NCBI GenBank assembly: GCA_964246985.1
Contig: CAXTSE010000003.1
Location: 62,001 to 126,000, forward strand
From: CAXTSE01 sp964246985
GTDB lineage: Bacteria > Actinomycetota > Actinomycetes > Actinomycetales > Microbacteriaceae
Length of the DNA stretch: 64,000 bases
Direction of reading: 5' to 3'
The notes beneath the pieces were generated by a model. That model was not told where the DNA came from. It did no database searches and saw only the letters and a list, made by a program, of their open reading frames with translations. Of the stretch, positions 25,938-36,242 are shown piece after piece. The stretch's first letter is position 1. Every line of letters begins with the position of its first letter. Position numbers and translations under genes: made by a program.

Positions 25938-26521
25938 ACGCGCAGCACCACGATCTCGCCGATCGGCAGCATGCGGATGCCGGTGACCGACTGAGACCGT
26001 CGCGCCATCCCGGCCTCGTGCTCGGCGAGGTCGAGGTGGTCGAGTGCGACGCGGTCGATGGTGCCGTGCACCATCCCCCCGCGCGTGGTGATGTCGACCG
26101 CGGCGCGCCGCCGGCACAGGTCGCGCAGCACGAAGGTCAGTCCGAGCCGCGCGCCGAGCGAGTCCGGCACGTCCTCCGCCGCCGACACGGCACGCGCCCG
26201 CGCGAGCTGGTCGTCGCTCGGGAACACGGATGCGATCGATGCGATCGGGAGGACGCACGCGGCGGCCCGCCGCGCCGACCCCGCCACCTGCCCGACGAGC
26301 CAGTCCCGGCCGACGGTCTCGACCACCACAGCGATCCTGCTCCCGTCGATGAGCCCGAGCGAGAGAGCCTCGTCGTCGCGCGCCAGCACGCGCAGGCGGT
26401 CCCGCAGGGCGAGTCGGCCCACGCGCAGGCGCTCCTCCTCGGCGCGCAGGTCGAGCTCCTCCGCGCCCAGGTGCTGCTCGAGCTGGCTCTCGAGCTCGTC
26501 GAACAGGTTGTCCCAGCGCAC
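25934..26521 (-). CDS. conserved hypothetical, possible tandem Sm-like barrels
   Basis: A 195-aa protein I do not recognise. It has an acidic N-terminal helix (1-40), then two similar beta segments: GSRIAVVVETVGRDWLVGQV with VLPIASIASV (about 60-102), and GGMVHGTIDRVALDHLDLAEH with RMLPIGEIVVLR (about 147-194). Each resembles a small Sm/SH3-type barrel with a conserved Asp-hydrophobic-Leu strand. The GTG start has only a weak ribosome site. It is divergent from the Rv3235-like gene. Confidence 0.7.
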   Translation of the reverse strand: MRWDNLFDELESQLEQHLGAEELDLRAEEERLRVGRLALRDRLRVLARDDEALSLGLIDGSRIAVVVETVGRDWLVGQVAGSARRAAACVLPIASIASVFPSDDQLARARAVSAAEDVPDSLGARLGLTFVLRDLCRRRAAVDITTRGGMVHGTIDRVALDHLDLAEHEAGMARRSQSVTGIRMLPIGEIVVLRV

Positions 26522-26559
26522 GCTCGCACGCTACCCACCACGGACGGCCGACGGTGTCG

Positions 26560-26568
26560 TTATCCACA
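26560..26568. promoter_or_regulatory. DnaA-box match TTATCCACA
   Basis: A second exact TTATCCACA, overlapping the palindrome CCACAGTGTGG, in the divergent region before the Rv3235-like gene. Confidence 0.35.
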
Positions 26569-26617
26569 GTGTGGAATTTTCCTCGACAAATGAGTCGTGG
26601 TGGTGCTTAGGTGAGCT

Positions 26618-26635
26618 ACCCCCAACTTCTGGGGT
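26618..26635. promoter_or_regulatory. ACCCC(C)AACTTCTGGGGT palindrome
   Basis: Arms ACCCC and GGGGT, 28 bp before the ATG of the Rv3235-like gene. It may be an operator or may occlude the start region as a hairpin. Confidence 0.4.
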
Positions 26636-26662
26636 CACCGCGGCTCGACATCAGGGGCGTTC

Positions 26663-27121
26663 ATGACCAGTGCAGCAGAGACCGACGGCGCGATCTCGAC
26701 GGTCGAGCCGGCCCGCGCGCAGAGGGCGCGCTACCGCTCCGATGAGGAGTTCTTCGGTCAGCAGCCGACCTCCACCGCCGCCCTTCCCGACCCCGCTCCC
26801 CTGCTCGAGAACCTCACGCGCTGCGTCGTCGAGATCCTCGCCGGCGCTCGCGAGCTCGAGCAGATCGCCCGCTGGGTCAGCGACGACGTGTATCGCCACC
26901 TGCTCAAGCGGATCGTCATCTCCAGCCGCGCGCGGCAGGTGACCGGGCGCCAGCCCACCCGCCCCGTCTTCAGCATCGGGTCGACCACCGTCTGCGAACC
27001 CAGGGACGGCGTCGTCGAGGCTGTCGTCATCGTCCGGGGCCGCGCACGCGTTCGCGCTGTCGCGATCCGCCTCGAGGGCCTCGACAGCCGCTGGCGGGCC
27101 ACGGCGATCAACGTCCTCTGA
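26663..27121 (+). CDS. Rv3235-family protein
   Basis: A 152-aa protein. A polar N-terminus is followed by a domain (about 45-150) with LENLTRCVVEILAGARELEQIARWVSDDVYRHL and FSIGSTTVCEPRDGVVEAVVIVRGRARVRAVAIRLEGLDSRWRATAI. This is the signature of the actinobacterial Rv3235-like family encoded near secA. The function is unknown; the absence of a signal peptide suggests it is cytosolic. The ATG follows CAGGGGC. Confidence 0.8.
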   Translation: MTSAAETDGAISTVEPARAQRARYRSDEEFFGQQPTSTAALPDPAPLLENLTRCVVEILAGARELEQIARWVSDDVYRHLLKRIVISSRARQVTGRQPTRPVFSIGSTTVCEPRDGVVEAVVIVRGRARVRAVAIRLEGLDSRWRATAINVL

Positions 27122-27201
27122 GCCCCGCTCCGCCTGTCCCCCGGCGGCGAGCATGCGAGACCGACCGCCCCACGCTGTCGGCCGCGACACGCAGATCCTG
27201 T

Positions 27202-27241
27202 CCCCCGGACGTGGGTCCCCCTGTTGGGGACGTATCGGGGG
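27202..27241. other. nested hairpin downstream of the Rv3235-like gene
   Basis: Outer arms CCCCCG (27202-27207) and CGGGGG (27236-27241) enclose inner arms GTCCCC (27215-27220) and GGGGAC (27226-27231). It may terminate the gene 80 bp upstream, or belong to the structured region that follows. Confidence 0.5.
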
Positions 27242-27565
27242 GTGAACGCGCTCCCATAGAGTCACGACTGTGCCGAGAGGGGCACAGATCGCGGCCACCG
27301 AGCCGCGAGATCCGGGGGGATCGAAAACCGCAGGGTCACGGCATCGTTCGTGGCTCGTGCGACCTCATTGCATGCTCTGTCCTGGTGTGCGGCGTCGGGG
27401 GACGCCGCCACCGGGCAGGCTCAGCAGCACTCGCTCGCGCGGATCGCGCCCGAGCCGCCGACGCCAGAGGGCAGAAACGGTCGAGCATCTCCGGTCGTGG
27501 AACCATCTCTGCCCGCTCGCGAACAGCTGATGCGAGAGCCGCAGGGCTCGCGTCCGCGCGACGCA
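27242..27565. other. 324-bp structured non-coding stretch (candidate RNA)
   Basis: No credible gene, but several strong hairpins: CTGTGCC-GAGAGG-GGCACAG (27268-27287), GCGGCGTC-GGGG-GACGCCGC (27389-27408) and GAGCC-GCAG-GGCTC (27536-27549). Short open frames here have unlike-neighbour codon use and no ribosome sites. A non-coding RNA or orphan riboswitch-like leader is possible; I matched no known class. Confidence 0.4.
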
Positions 27566-27597
27566 GAACGGCCCCCGGCTCACGCCGGGGGCCGTTC
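27566..27597 (-). terminator. secA terminator
   Basis: A perfect 14-bp stem (GAACGGCCCCCGGC with GCCGGGGGCCGTTC) and a 4-base loop, 13 bp past the secA stop. No T-tract. It could serve both strands. Confidence 0.75.
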
Positions 27598-27609
27598 CGC
27601 GTGCGTGAG

Positions 27610-30450
<2,841 letters not shown>

Positions 30451-30508
30451 GGATGTCTCCTCATGGTTTTCGGGCACGAAACAGCGCCCGCCGTTACCGG
30501 CGCGTTAC

Positions 30509-30514
30509 AGCCTA
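30509..30514 (-). promoter_or_regulatory. -10 hexamer of secA
   Basis: TAGGCT on the minus strand, giving a leader of about 50 nt that carries the secA ribosome site. Confidence 0.35.
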
Positions 30515-30541
30515 GTGCCGTGCTCCTGGGGATTCCCGGCA

Positions 30542-30570
30542 GTGCGGCACCCCAGAGCGGGGTGCCGCAC
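30542..30570 (-). terminator. hpf terminator
   Basis: A perfect 12-bp stem (GTGCGGCACCCC with GGGGTGCCGCAC) and a 5-base loop, 11 bp past the hpf stop. Confidence 0.75.
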
Positions 30571-30581
30571 GCGGCACGGAA

Positions 30582-31247
30582 TCAGCGGCGGGCGCTGGCC
30601 GCGGCGAGCTCGTCGGCGGTGTCCTCGAGCCCGATGACGCCGTAGTCCCAGCCCTTGCGGCGGTAGACCACGCTCGGGTGGTCGGTCGACGCGTCGATGA
30701 AGAGGAAGAAGTCGTGTCCGACCAGCTCCATGTGGTCGACCGCGTCCTCCTTGGTCATGCGCGCGGCCGGGAAGAGCTTCTCGCGGATGACGACCGGGCT
30801 CCACTCCTTCTCGGGCTCGGGCTCGGCGGTCGGGATCGACCCGGTCGTGACCGCGTTGATGACCTCCGCGCTCGCGGGTGTGACGTCCATGACGCGGGCG
30901 CCGCTCGTGACCTCCTGGAGCGAGCTCGGCCGGTGCTGGCCGCGGTGCACCTTCTTGCGGTCCTTCGCCTGGCGGATGCGCTCGAGGAGCTTGTCGAGGG
31001 CGAGGTCGAAGGCGGCGTACTTGTCGCCGGCCGACGACTCGGCACGGACGATCGGTCCGGGTCCGATCAGGGTGAGCTCGACGCGGTCGTCGCCCGACGT
31101 CCCCCGCGTCTCATGGTGTCGGATCACCTTGATCTCGAGTGCGAGCGCCTTCTCTGCGAGGGAGCCGACCTTCTCGGCCTTCTCCGTGGCGTAGTCCTCG
31201 AAACGGTCGGGGATCCCCACCCCGCGTCCGGTGATCGTGATGTCCAT
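30582..31247 (-). CDS. hpf: long-form ribosome hibernation promoting factor
   Basis: A 221-aa long HPF/RaiA-type protein. The N-terminal domain (1-105, MDITITGRGVGIPDRFEDYATEKAEKV) binds the 30S decoding region. A linker follows, then the C-terminal dimerisation domain (about 160-215: REKLFPAARMTKEDAVDHMELVGHDFFLFIDA, VVYRRKGWDYGVIGL), so it makes 100S dimers. The ATG at 31247 has AAAGGTGG upstream. Its place between comF and secA is conserved in actinobacteria. Confidence 0.95.
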   Translation of the reverse strand: MDITITGRGVGIPDRFEDYATEKAEKVGSLAEKALALEIKVIRHHETRGTSGDDRVELTLIGPGPIVRAESSAGDKYAAFDLALDKLLERIRQAKDRKKVHRGQHRPSSLQEVTSGARVMDVTPASAEVINAVTTGSIPTAEPEPEKEWSPVVIREKLFPAARMTKEDAVDHMELVGHDFFLFIDASTDHPSVVYRRKGWDYGVIGLEDTADELAAASARR

Positions 31248-31380
31248 GTGCCCACCTTTCATCGTCGATCGGCGCGCCACCTGCGGTTCAGGCAGCAGTC
31301 CTGCTCGCGCCTTTCCGGCAACCGTAGTCCTCGCCTCGGGGGAAGTCACGGGCAGCGACCTGGGCATCGACGCAGAGCCG

Positions 31381-31947
31381 TCACAGAGTCCGCACGAGAG
31401 GTCCGACGCGGCGGGGTGTCGACGCGACGGTGGCTGCGGCGACGACCTCGGCCCCGCCGTCTCGCAGCACCCGAGCCGCCTCGAGCAGGGTCGCGCCGCT
31501 CGTCACGACGTCGTCGACCAGGATGACGCGGATGCCGTGCACGCTGCGGCGCAGCCGGAACGCCCCAGCCAGGTTGGCCTCGCGATCCCCCGCGCCGAGC
31601 CCCTTCTGCACCCGATGCGGACGGGCGGAGCCGAAGACGCGACGCTCCCCCAGCCCGGCTCGCGCCAGCAGCAGGCGCACCGGGTCGTAGCCCCGGCGAC
31701 GGTAGGCGGCGCGCGTCCCCGGCACGGCCACGAGCACCACGTCGCCCGCCGACGCGCCCGCCGACCCCGCGACGCCGCCGGCCTCCGCCGCAGCGGCGAC
31801 GACGGCGGCGGCGAGCGCCGGGACGAGGTGCCGCGCGGCGCCGGTGCGCTGCTGCTCCTTCACCGCGAGCACCACCTCGCGGGCGACGCCCTCGTACGCG
31901 AGGCCCGAGAAGACGAGGGTGGCGTCGTCGAGTCGGCGTCGCACCAC
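31381..31947 (-). CDS. ComF-family phosphoribosyltransferase-like protein, N-terminus disrupted
   Basis: At least 188 aa in frame from a GTG at 31947. The PRTase loop is VILVDDVVTSGATLLEAARVL, and GYDPVRLL and KGLGAGDREANLAGAF are ComF hallmarks. The frame stays open upstream and encodes the family's zinc finger (LECAGCG...GVCDEC, about 31957-32015), but has no ATG, GTG or TTG there. An ATG at 32069 in another frame gives MGTARTFLHTALR and then TGA; adding one base near 32030 would join it to LILPLECAGCG. So the full gene is probably 31381-32069 with a 1-base deletion, real or a sequencing error. Confidence 0.8.
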   Translation of the reverse strand: MVRRRLDDATLVFSGLAYEGVAREVVLAVKEQQRTGAARHLVPALAAAVVAAAAEAGGVAGSAGASAGDVVLVAVPGTRAAYRRRGYDPVRLLLARAGLGERRVFGSARPHRVQKGLGAGDREANLAGAFRLRRSVHGIRVILVDDVVTSGATLLEAARVLRDGGAEVVAAATVASTPRRVGPLVRTL

Positions 31948-32131
31948 CTCGGGGGCGAGGGCCGCGCGGCACTCGTCGCAGACGCCGCGGTCGGGCTCGC
32001 CGCATCCGGCGCACTCGAGGGGGAGGATCAGCGCAGCGCGGTGTGGAGAAAGGTGCGCGCTGTGCCCATCACCCGAGCGTGACGGCGCGCACAGCTTGAG
32101 GGCCCGCGACGGACAGCTCTGGGGAGAACCC

Positions 32132-33826
32132 CTACTGCTGCGTCGCGAGGAAGGAGGCGCGGAGGCCGGTGTCGGTCCAGCTCGAGCCGCTCGGGCGGCG
32201 GATGGCTCCGGTGCCGTCGAGCACGCGGACGCCGGACGTCGTGTTGCCGCCGACGATCGTGCGCCCGTCGGTCAGCGACCCGAGGAAGACGTGCAGCCCG
32301 CCGATCACATAGGCATCGACCGCGGTGACGCCCGCGGTGGCGTCGAGGGTCGAGAGGGTGACGACCTGGGCACCGTCGATCCAGGCCGCGTCGATCAGCG
32401 GCGCCGTGCCCGCCGCGAGCACCTGCTGCGGGCCGAGACCGGACGGAGAGCCCGACGCGTCCCGGAGGATCGCCGCGACATACAGCCGGGGCCCCGACGG
32501 GGTGTTGGCCGCGACCATCACCCGCGCTCCGTCCCGCGCCACGTCGAGCGAGACCACCGTCGAACCGGCGGGCAGCCCGAGGTCGATGAACGGTCCGCCC
32601 GCCGCGGTGACCGGGATCGCAAGAGCGACGGTCGGCTCCGTCGCCGGGACCGTCCAGGTGAACCCCCAGGCGTCGAGCGACGGGGCGATGAGCCCCGGCC
32701 GCGAGTCGAGCAGCACCGGATCACCGCCTGCCGTGAACAGCACGACGCTCCCGTCGGCGGCGCGCACGGCTGCCGCGTCCCGCATGCGCGCGAGCGACCC
32801 GCCCGTGGGCGCCGCCGCATCCACCGCGTCGCCGAGGCCGGCCAGGCGCTGCACGCCGTCCGAGGCGATCGCCCCGAACTCCCCCTCGAGCGCCCCGATG
32901 GGCTCGGTGCCCACCTGCGGGTTGAGCGCGGCCGGGGTGCCACCCTCGGGCACGTTCAGTGGGAAGTCGCCCGTCGTGATCGTGACCTCGCGCACGTTGC
33001 CGAGACCGGCCAGGCTCGCCCGCAGCTGCTCCAGCATCCGCCGCTGGGTGGCGTCGGACTCCGACGACACCTCGCTGAGCGGCACCGTCGCGCGCCCGGA
33101 CACGGTCGTGACCTGCCCGGTGAGCTCCGTGCCCGGCGGGAACACCGACACCACGGCTCCCGACCCGAGCCAGGCGGGCGGGTCGCCGAGCAGCGCGTTC
33201 ACGATCCGGCTGCCGACCGTGCGGGTGCTCACGAACCAGCGCACATCGGGCACCAGGAACCGGAAGCTCGGGTCGAAGTAGTAGAGGGAGTAGGGCTCGA
33301 AGATCGAGCTGAGCCGCGACGGGTTCAGCACCGTGCCGTCGGGCGCGCTCGAGATGCGCCACTGCGCGTCGTCGTCCTGCTCGAGCGTGAAGGCGAGGGT
33401 CTCGGCCGCGGCGGGCTGGTTGGTCGTGTAGTGCCCCTGCGCGTCGATCTCGGCCGTGACCGAGAGCGAGACGCTGTAGCTGCCGTCGTCGGCGGCGGTG
33501 GGCGTGCCCGACGACGAGCTCACCAGCACGCGGCTGGTGGGCTGCCACCGCGCGGCGAAGTCGGACGTCAGGTACTCGATGGCGACCGCGTAGCCGTTCT
33601 GGGGTCCGCGGCCGGCGCGCAGGAAGCCCTCGATGATCTCCTGCGGGGTGGCGTCCGTCGCGGGGCTGTCGGGGCGCGACAGCAGGTTGTCGCCCGCGTC
33701 CTCGCTCGGCACCTCGGCGGTGGTCACGGAGCCGCCCGTGGGGATGTTGACGCATCCGGACAGCGCGAGCGCCACCAGCGCGGCGGCGGCCACCAGCGCG
33801 CGACGCCGCGATCCGAGGCGGGTCAC
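32132..33826 (-). CDS. lpqB: lipoprotein LpqB
   Basis: A 564-aa exported lipoprotein that modulates the MtrAB system. A basic start and hydrophobic run end in the lipobox LSGC with C25. A GerMN-type domain lies at about 190-310, and the C-terminal half is a beta-propeller-like LpqB domain. The GTG start overlaps the mtrB stop by 4 bp; the order mtrA-mtrB-lpqB is conserved in actinobacteria. Confidence 0.96.
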   Translation of the reverse strand: MTRLGSRRRALVAAAALVALALSGCVNIPTGGSVTTAEVPSEDAGDNLLSRPDSPATDATPQEIIEGFLRAGRGPQNGYAVAIEYLTSDFAARWQPTSRVLVSSSSGTPTAADDGSYSVSLSVTAEIDAQGHYTTNQPAAAETLAFTLEQDDDAQWRISSAPDGTVLNPSRLSSIFEPYSLYYFDPSFRFLVPDVRWFVSTRTVGSRIVNALLGDPPAWLGSGAVVSVFPPGTELTGQVTTVSGRATVPLSEVSSESDATQRRMLEQLRASLAGLGNVREVTITTGDFPLNVPEGGTPAALNPQVGTEPIGALEGEFGAIASDGVQRLAGLGDAVDAAAPTGGSLARMRDAAAVRAADGSVVLFTAGGDPVLLDSRPGLIAPSLDAWGFTWTVPATEPTVALAIPVTAAGGPFIDLGLPAGSTVVSLDVARDGARVMVAANTPSGPRLYVAAILRDASGSPSGLGPQQVLAAGTAPLIDAAWIDGAQVVTLSTLDATAGVTAVDAYVIGGLHVFLGSLTDGRTIVGGNTTSGVRVLDGTGAIRRPSGSSWTDTGLRASFLATQQ

Positions 33827-35439
33827 GAGCCGACCTCGGGCTGGAGCGTGTCGAGGTCGTCGTCGGGCGGGAGGTCGAGAGGCGACCCCCGCAGGGCGAC
33901 GCCGGCCACGCGCGGGAGCGTCAGGCGGAAGCAGCTGCCGCGGCCCTCCTCGCTCCAGACATCGAGCTCTCCGCCGTGCACGACGGCATCCTCGAGCGAG
34001 ATCGCGAGTCCGAGGCCCGTGCCCCCGGTGGTGCGCTGCCGGGAGGGGTCGGCGCGCCAGAACCGGTCGAAGACCCGCGCCAGATCGTCGGCCGACATGC
34101 CGATGCCGAAGTCGCGCACGGCGATGGCCACCGCATCCGCGTCGCTGTCGACGTACACGACGATCGGGCGGCCCTCGCCGTGGTCGAGCGCATTGCCGAG
34201 CAGGTTCTGCAGGATGCGGCGGATGCGGCGACCGTCGACCTCCGCCTCGAAGTAGCCGCCCGGTGCGACCAGGCGCAGCTCGGTGTGCTTCTGCGCGGCG
34301 AGCGGCGCGACGGCGTCGATCGCGTCCTCCACCAGTCTCACCAGGTTGGTCGGCTCGACCTCGAGCGTCACGGCTCCCGCGTCGTAGCGGCTCATCTCGA
34401 GCAGGTCGGCCAGCAGGATCTCGAACCTCTCGGTCTGCGCGTGCAGCAGTTCGGCGGTGCGCTTGGTCGCGGGCGGGAACGTCTCGCGCTGGTCGTACAG
34501 CACGTCGCCCGCGAGCCGGATCGTGGTGAGCGGGGTGCGCAGCTCGTGCGACACGTCCGAGACGAAGCGCTGCTGCACGTGCGAGAGGTCGGCGAGCTGC
34601 CCGATCTGGCTCTGCATGCTCGCGGCCATCCGGTTGAAGGACCTGGCGAGCACCGCCAGCTCGTCGTCGCCGCGCTCGGGGAGCCGCTCGTCGAGCTGGC
34701 CGGCCGCGAGCTTCTCGCTCGCCTCGGCCGCGACGCGCACCGGGCCGACCACCAGCCGCACGATCAGGTAGGCGACGGCTCCGATGACGACGACCAGCGC
34801 GATCCCGCCGAGGACGAGCGTGAGCTGCACGAAGTCGAGGGTGCTCTGCACGTCGGAGAGGTTGTAGACGATGTAGAGCTGATAGAGGCCGGCCTGCGGC
34901 ACCCGCAGCAGCGAGCCGACGATGATGCCGGGGTCGGTTCCCGAGGCGCCGTCGGCACGCGGCAGCGTCACGGACTGCCAGGACAGGTCGGATCCCGGCT
35001 CGCTGGCGATGACGGCCGCCTGCAGCTCGGGGCTCAGCTGGTCGTCGGGGAATCCCTCGTTGGCCCGGTTCTCCATGAGCGACGGGCCGTCCTGCCCGGG
35101 CACCCGTAGGAGCGCGATGAGCGGCTCCGACGACACGACGCCCACGATCGCGGCGGCCGCACGATCCTGCACGTTCTCGAGGTCGTCGCCCTCGGTCAGC
35201 TCGTCGGCCTGGGCGAACACCTGCTGCGCGCCGGTGGTGGCGCGACCGACCTCGGCGACCACCTGATCCCGGCGCTGGTCGAACAGGTTGCTGCGCACGC
35301 TCGTCGAGATGTAGCCGCCGATGACCGTGATGGCGACGGCCGAGAGCAGCACCGTGATGGCCACGGTGCGCACGCGCAGGGAGCGTCGCCACAGCCGCGC
35401 GAGGCCGAGGAGCCAGGCGCGCCACTGCAAGCGCGACAC
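33823..35439 (-). CDS. mtrB: sensor histidine kinase MtrB
   Basis: A 538-aa membrane kinase. Transmembrane helices are at about 26-48 and 205-230 and flank an extracellular sensor domain. A HAMP domain follows (232-285). The H-box RFVSDVSHELRTPL has H298. The HATPase N-, G1- and G2-boxes are present (NLLGNALDHG, VRDFGIGM, GTGLGLAI). It controls cell division and wall genes through MtrA. It starts 9 bp after mtrA and overlaps lpqB. Confidence 0.96.
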   Translation of the reverse strand: MSRLQWRAWLLGLARLWRRSLRVRTVAITVLLSAVAITVIGGYISTSVRSNLFDQRRDQVVAEVGRATTGAQQVFAQADELTEGDDLENVQDRAAAAIVGVVSSEPLIALLRVPGQDGPSLMENRANEGFPDDQLSPELQAAVIASEPGSDLSWQSVTLPRADGASGTDPGIIVGSLLRVPQAGLYQLYIVYNLSDVQSTLDFVQLTLVLGGIALVVVIGAVAYLIVRLVVGPVRVAAEASEKLAAGQLDERLPERGDDELAVLARSFNRMAASMQSQIGQLADLSHVQQRFVSDVSHELRTPLTTIRLAGDVLYDQRETFPPATKRTAELLHAQTERFEILLADLLEMSRYDAGAVTLEVEPTNLVRLVEDAIDAVAPLAAQKHTELRLVAPGGYFEAEVDGRRIRRILQNLLGNALDHGEGRPIVVYVDSDADAVAIAVRDFGIGMSADDLARVFDRFWRADPSRQRTTGGTGLGLAISLEDAVVHGGELDVWSEEGRGSCFRLTLPRVAGVALRGSPLDLPPDDDLDTLQPEVGS

Positions 35440-35448
35440 GGGTGCGAC

Positions 35449-36129
35449 CTAGCTGACGGCGCCCGCGCGGTAGCCGACTCCCCGCACGGTGGTGACGATG
35501 CGCGGGTTGTCGGGGTCGTGTTCGACCTTGGCGCGCAGGCGCTGCACGTGCACGTTCACCAGGCGCGTGTCGGCCTTGTAGTGGTAGCCCCAGACCTGCT
35601 CGAGCAGCATCTCGCGGGTGAAGACCTGCTGCGGCTTGGCGGCGAGCGCCAGCAGCAGCTGGAACTCGAGCGGGGTCAGGTTGATCTTGTCGTCGCCGCG
35701 GCGCACCTCGTGACCGGCGACGTCGATCGTGAGGTCGCCGATGCGGATCGTCTCGGCCGTCGCGGGGAGGGTCGGGCGCATCCGGGTGCGGATGCGGGCC
35801 ACCAGCTCCTTGGGGTTGAAGGGCTTGACGACGTAGTCGTCGGCTCCGCTCTCGAGGCCGCGCACCACATCCGTGGTCTCGCCCTTGGCAGTGAGCATGA
35901 TGATCGGAACGCCGCTCTCGGCGCGGATCGTGGCGCAGACCTGGATGCCGTCGATGCCGGGGAGCATGAGGTCGAGCAGCACGAGCTCGGGCCGACCGGA
36001 GCGGAACATCTCGATCGCCTCGCCGCCGTCTGCGGCGAACTGGGGGTCGAAGCCCTCGGCTCGGAGGACGATGCCGATCATCTCGGCGATCGCGGGGTCA
36101 TCGTCGACCACCAGGATGCGCGCGTTCAT
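35449..36129 (-). CDS. mtrA: response regulator MtrA
   Basis: A 226-aa OmpR/PhoB-class regulator. The receiver domain has acidic pocket D9-D11, phosphoacceptor D53 (LLDLMLPG) and the conserved Lys in MLTAKGE. The winged helix (about 130-222) includes LTPLEFQLLLAL and YKADTRLVNVHVQRLRAKVE. MtrA coordinates cell-wall metabolism with division. A GCGAGGA ribosome site precedes the ATG. First gene of mtrA-mtrB-lpqB. Confidence 0.97.
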   Translation of the reverse strand: MNARILVVDDDPAIAEMIGIVLRAEGFDPQFAADGGEAIEMFRSGRPELVLLDLMLPGIDGIQVCATIRAESGVPIIMLTAKGETTDVVRGLESGADDYVVKPFNPKELVARIRTRMRPTLPATAETIRIGDLTIDVAGHEVRRGDDKINLTPLEFQLLLALAAKPQQVFTREMLLEQVWGYHYKADTRLVNVHVQRLRAKVEHDPDNPRIVTTVRGVGYRAGAVS

Positions 36130-36242
36130 GGTCCTCGCTGGAGTTCCGGAGCGGCCCTAGGCGGCCGCTGCTTGCTTTCGCACAACAGTAGTCGAGTGTG
36201 AAAACATGAACGTGAGTGCGACCCGAGTTCGGAGGACTGTCA

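Noticed and set aside
23705..26568. DnaA-box matches considered as a replication origin
   Set aside because: Only two boxes nearly 3 kb apart, with no dnaA, dnaN or AT-rich unwinding element nearby.
27242..27565. c-di-AMP (ydaO-type) riboswitch
   Set aside because: Some fragments (GAACAGCTGA) are vaguely similar, but the ordered consensus segments and a downstream gene are absent.
31346..32014. 222-codon open frame in another register over comF
   Set aside because: Arg/Gly-rich shadow; the PRTase motif and zinc finger are in the other frame.
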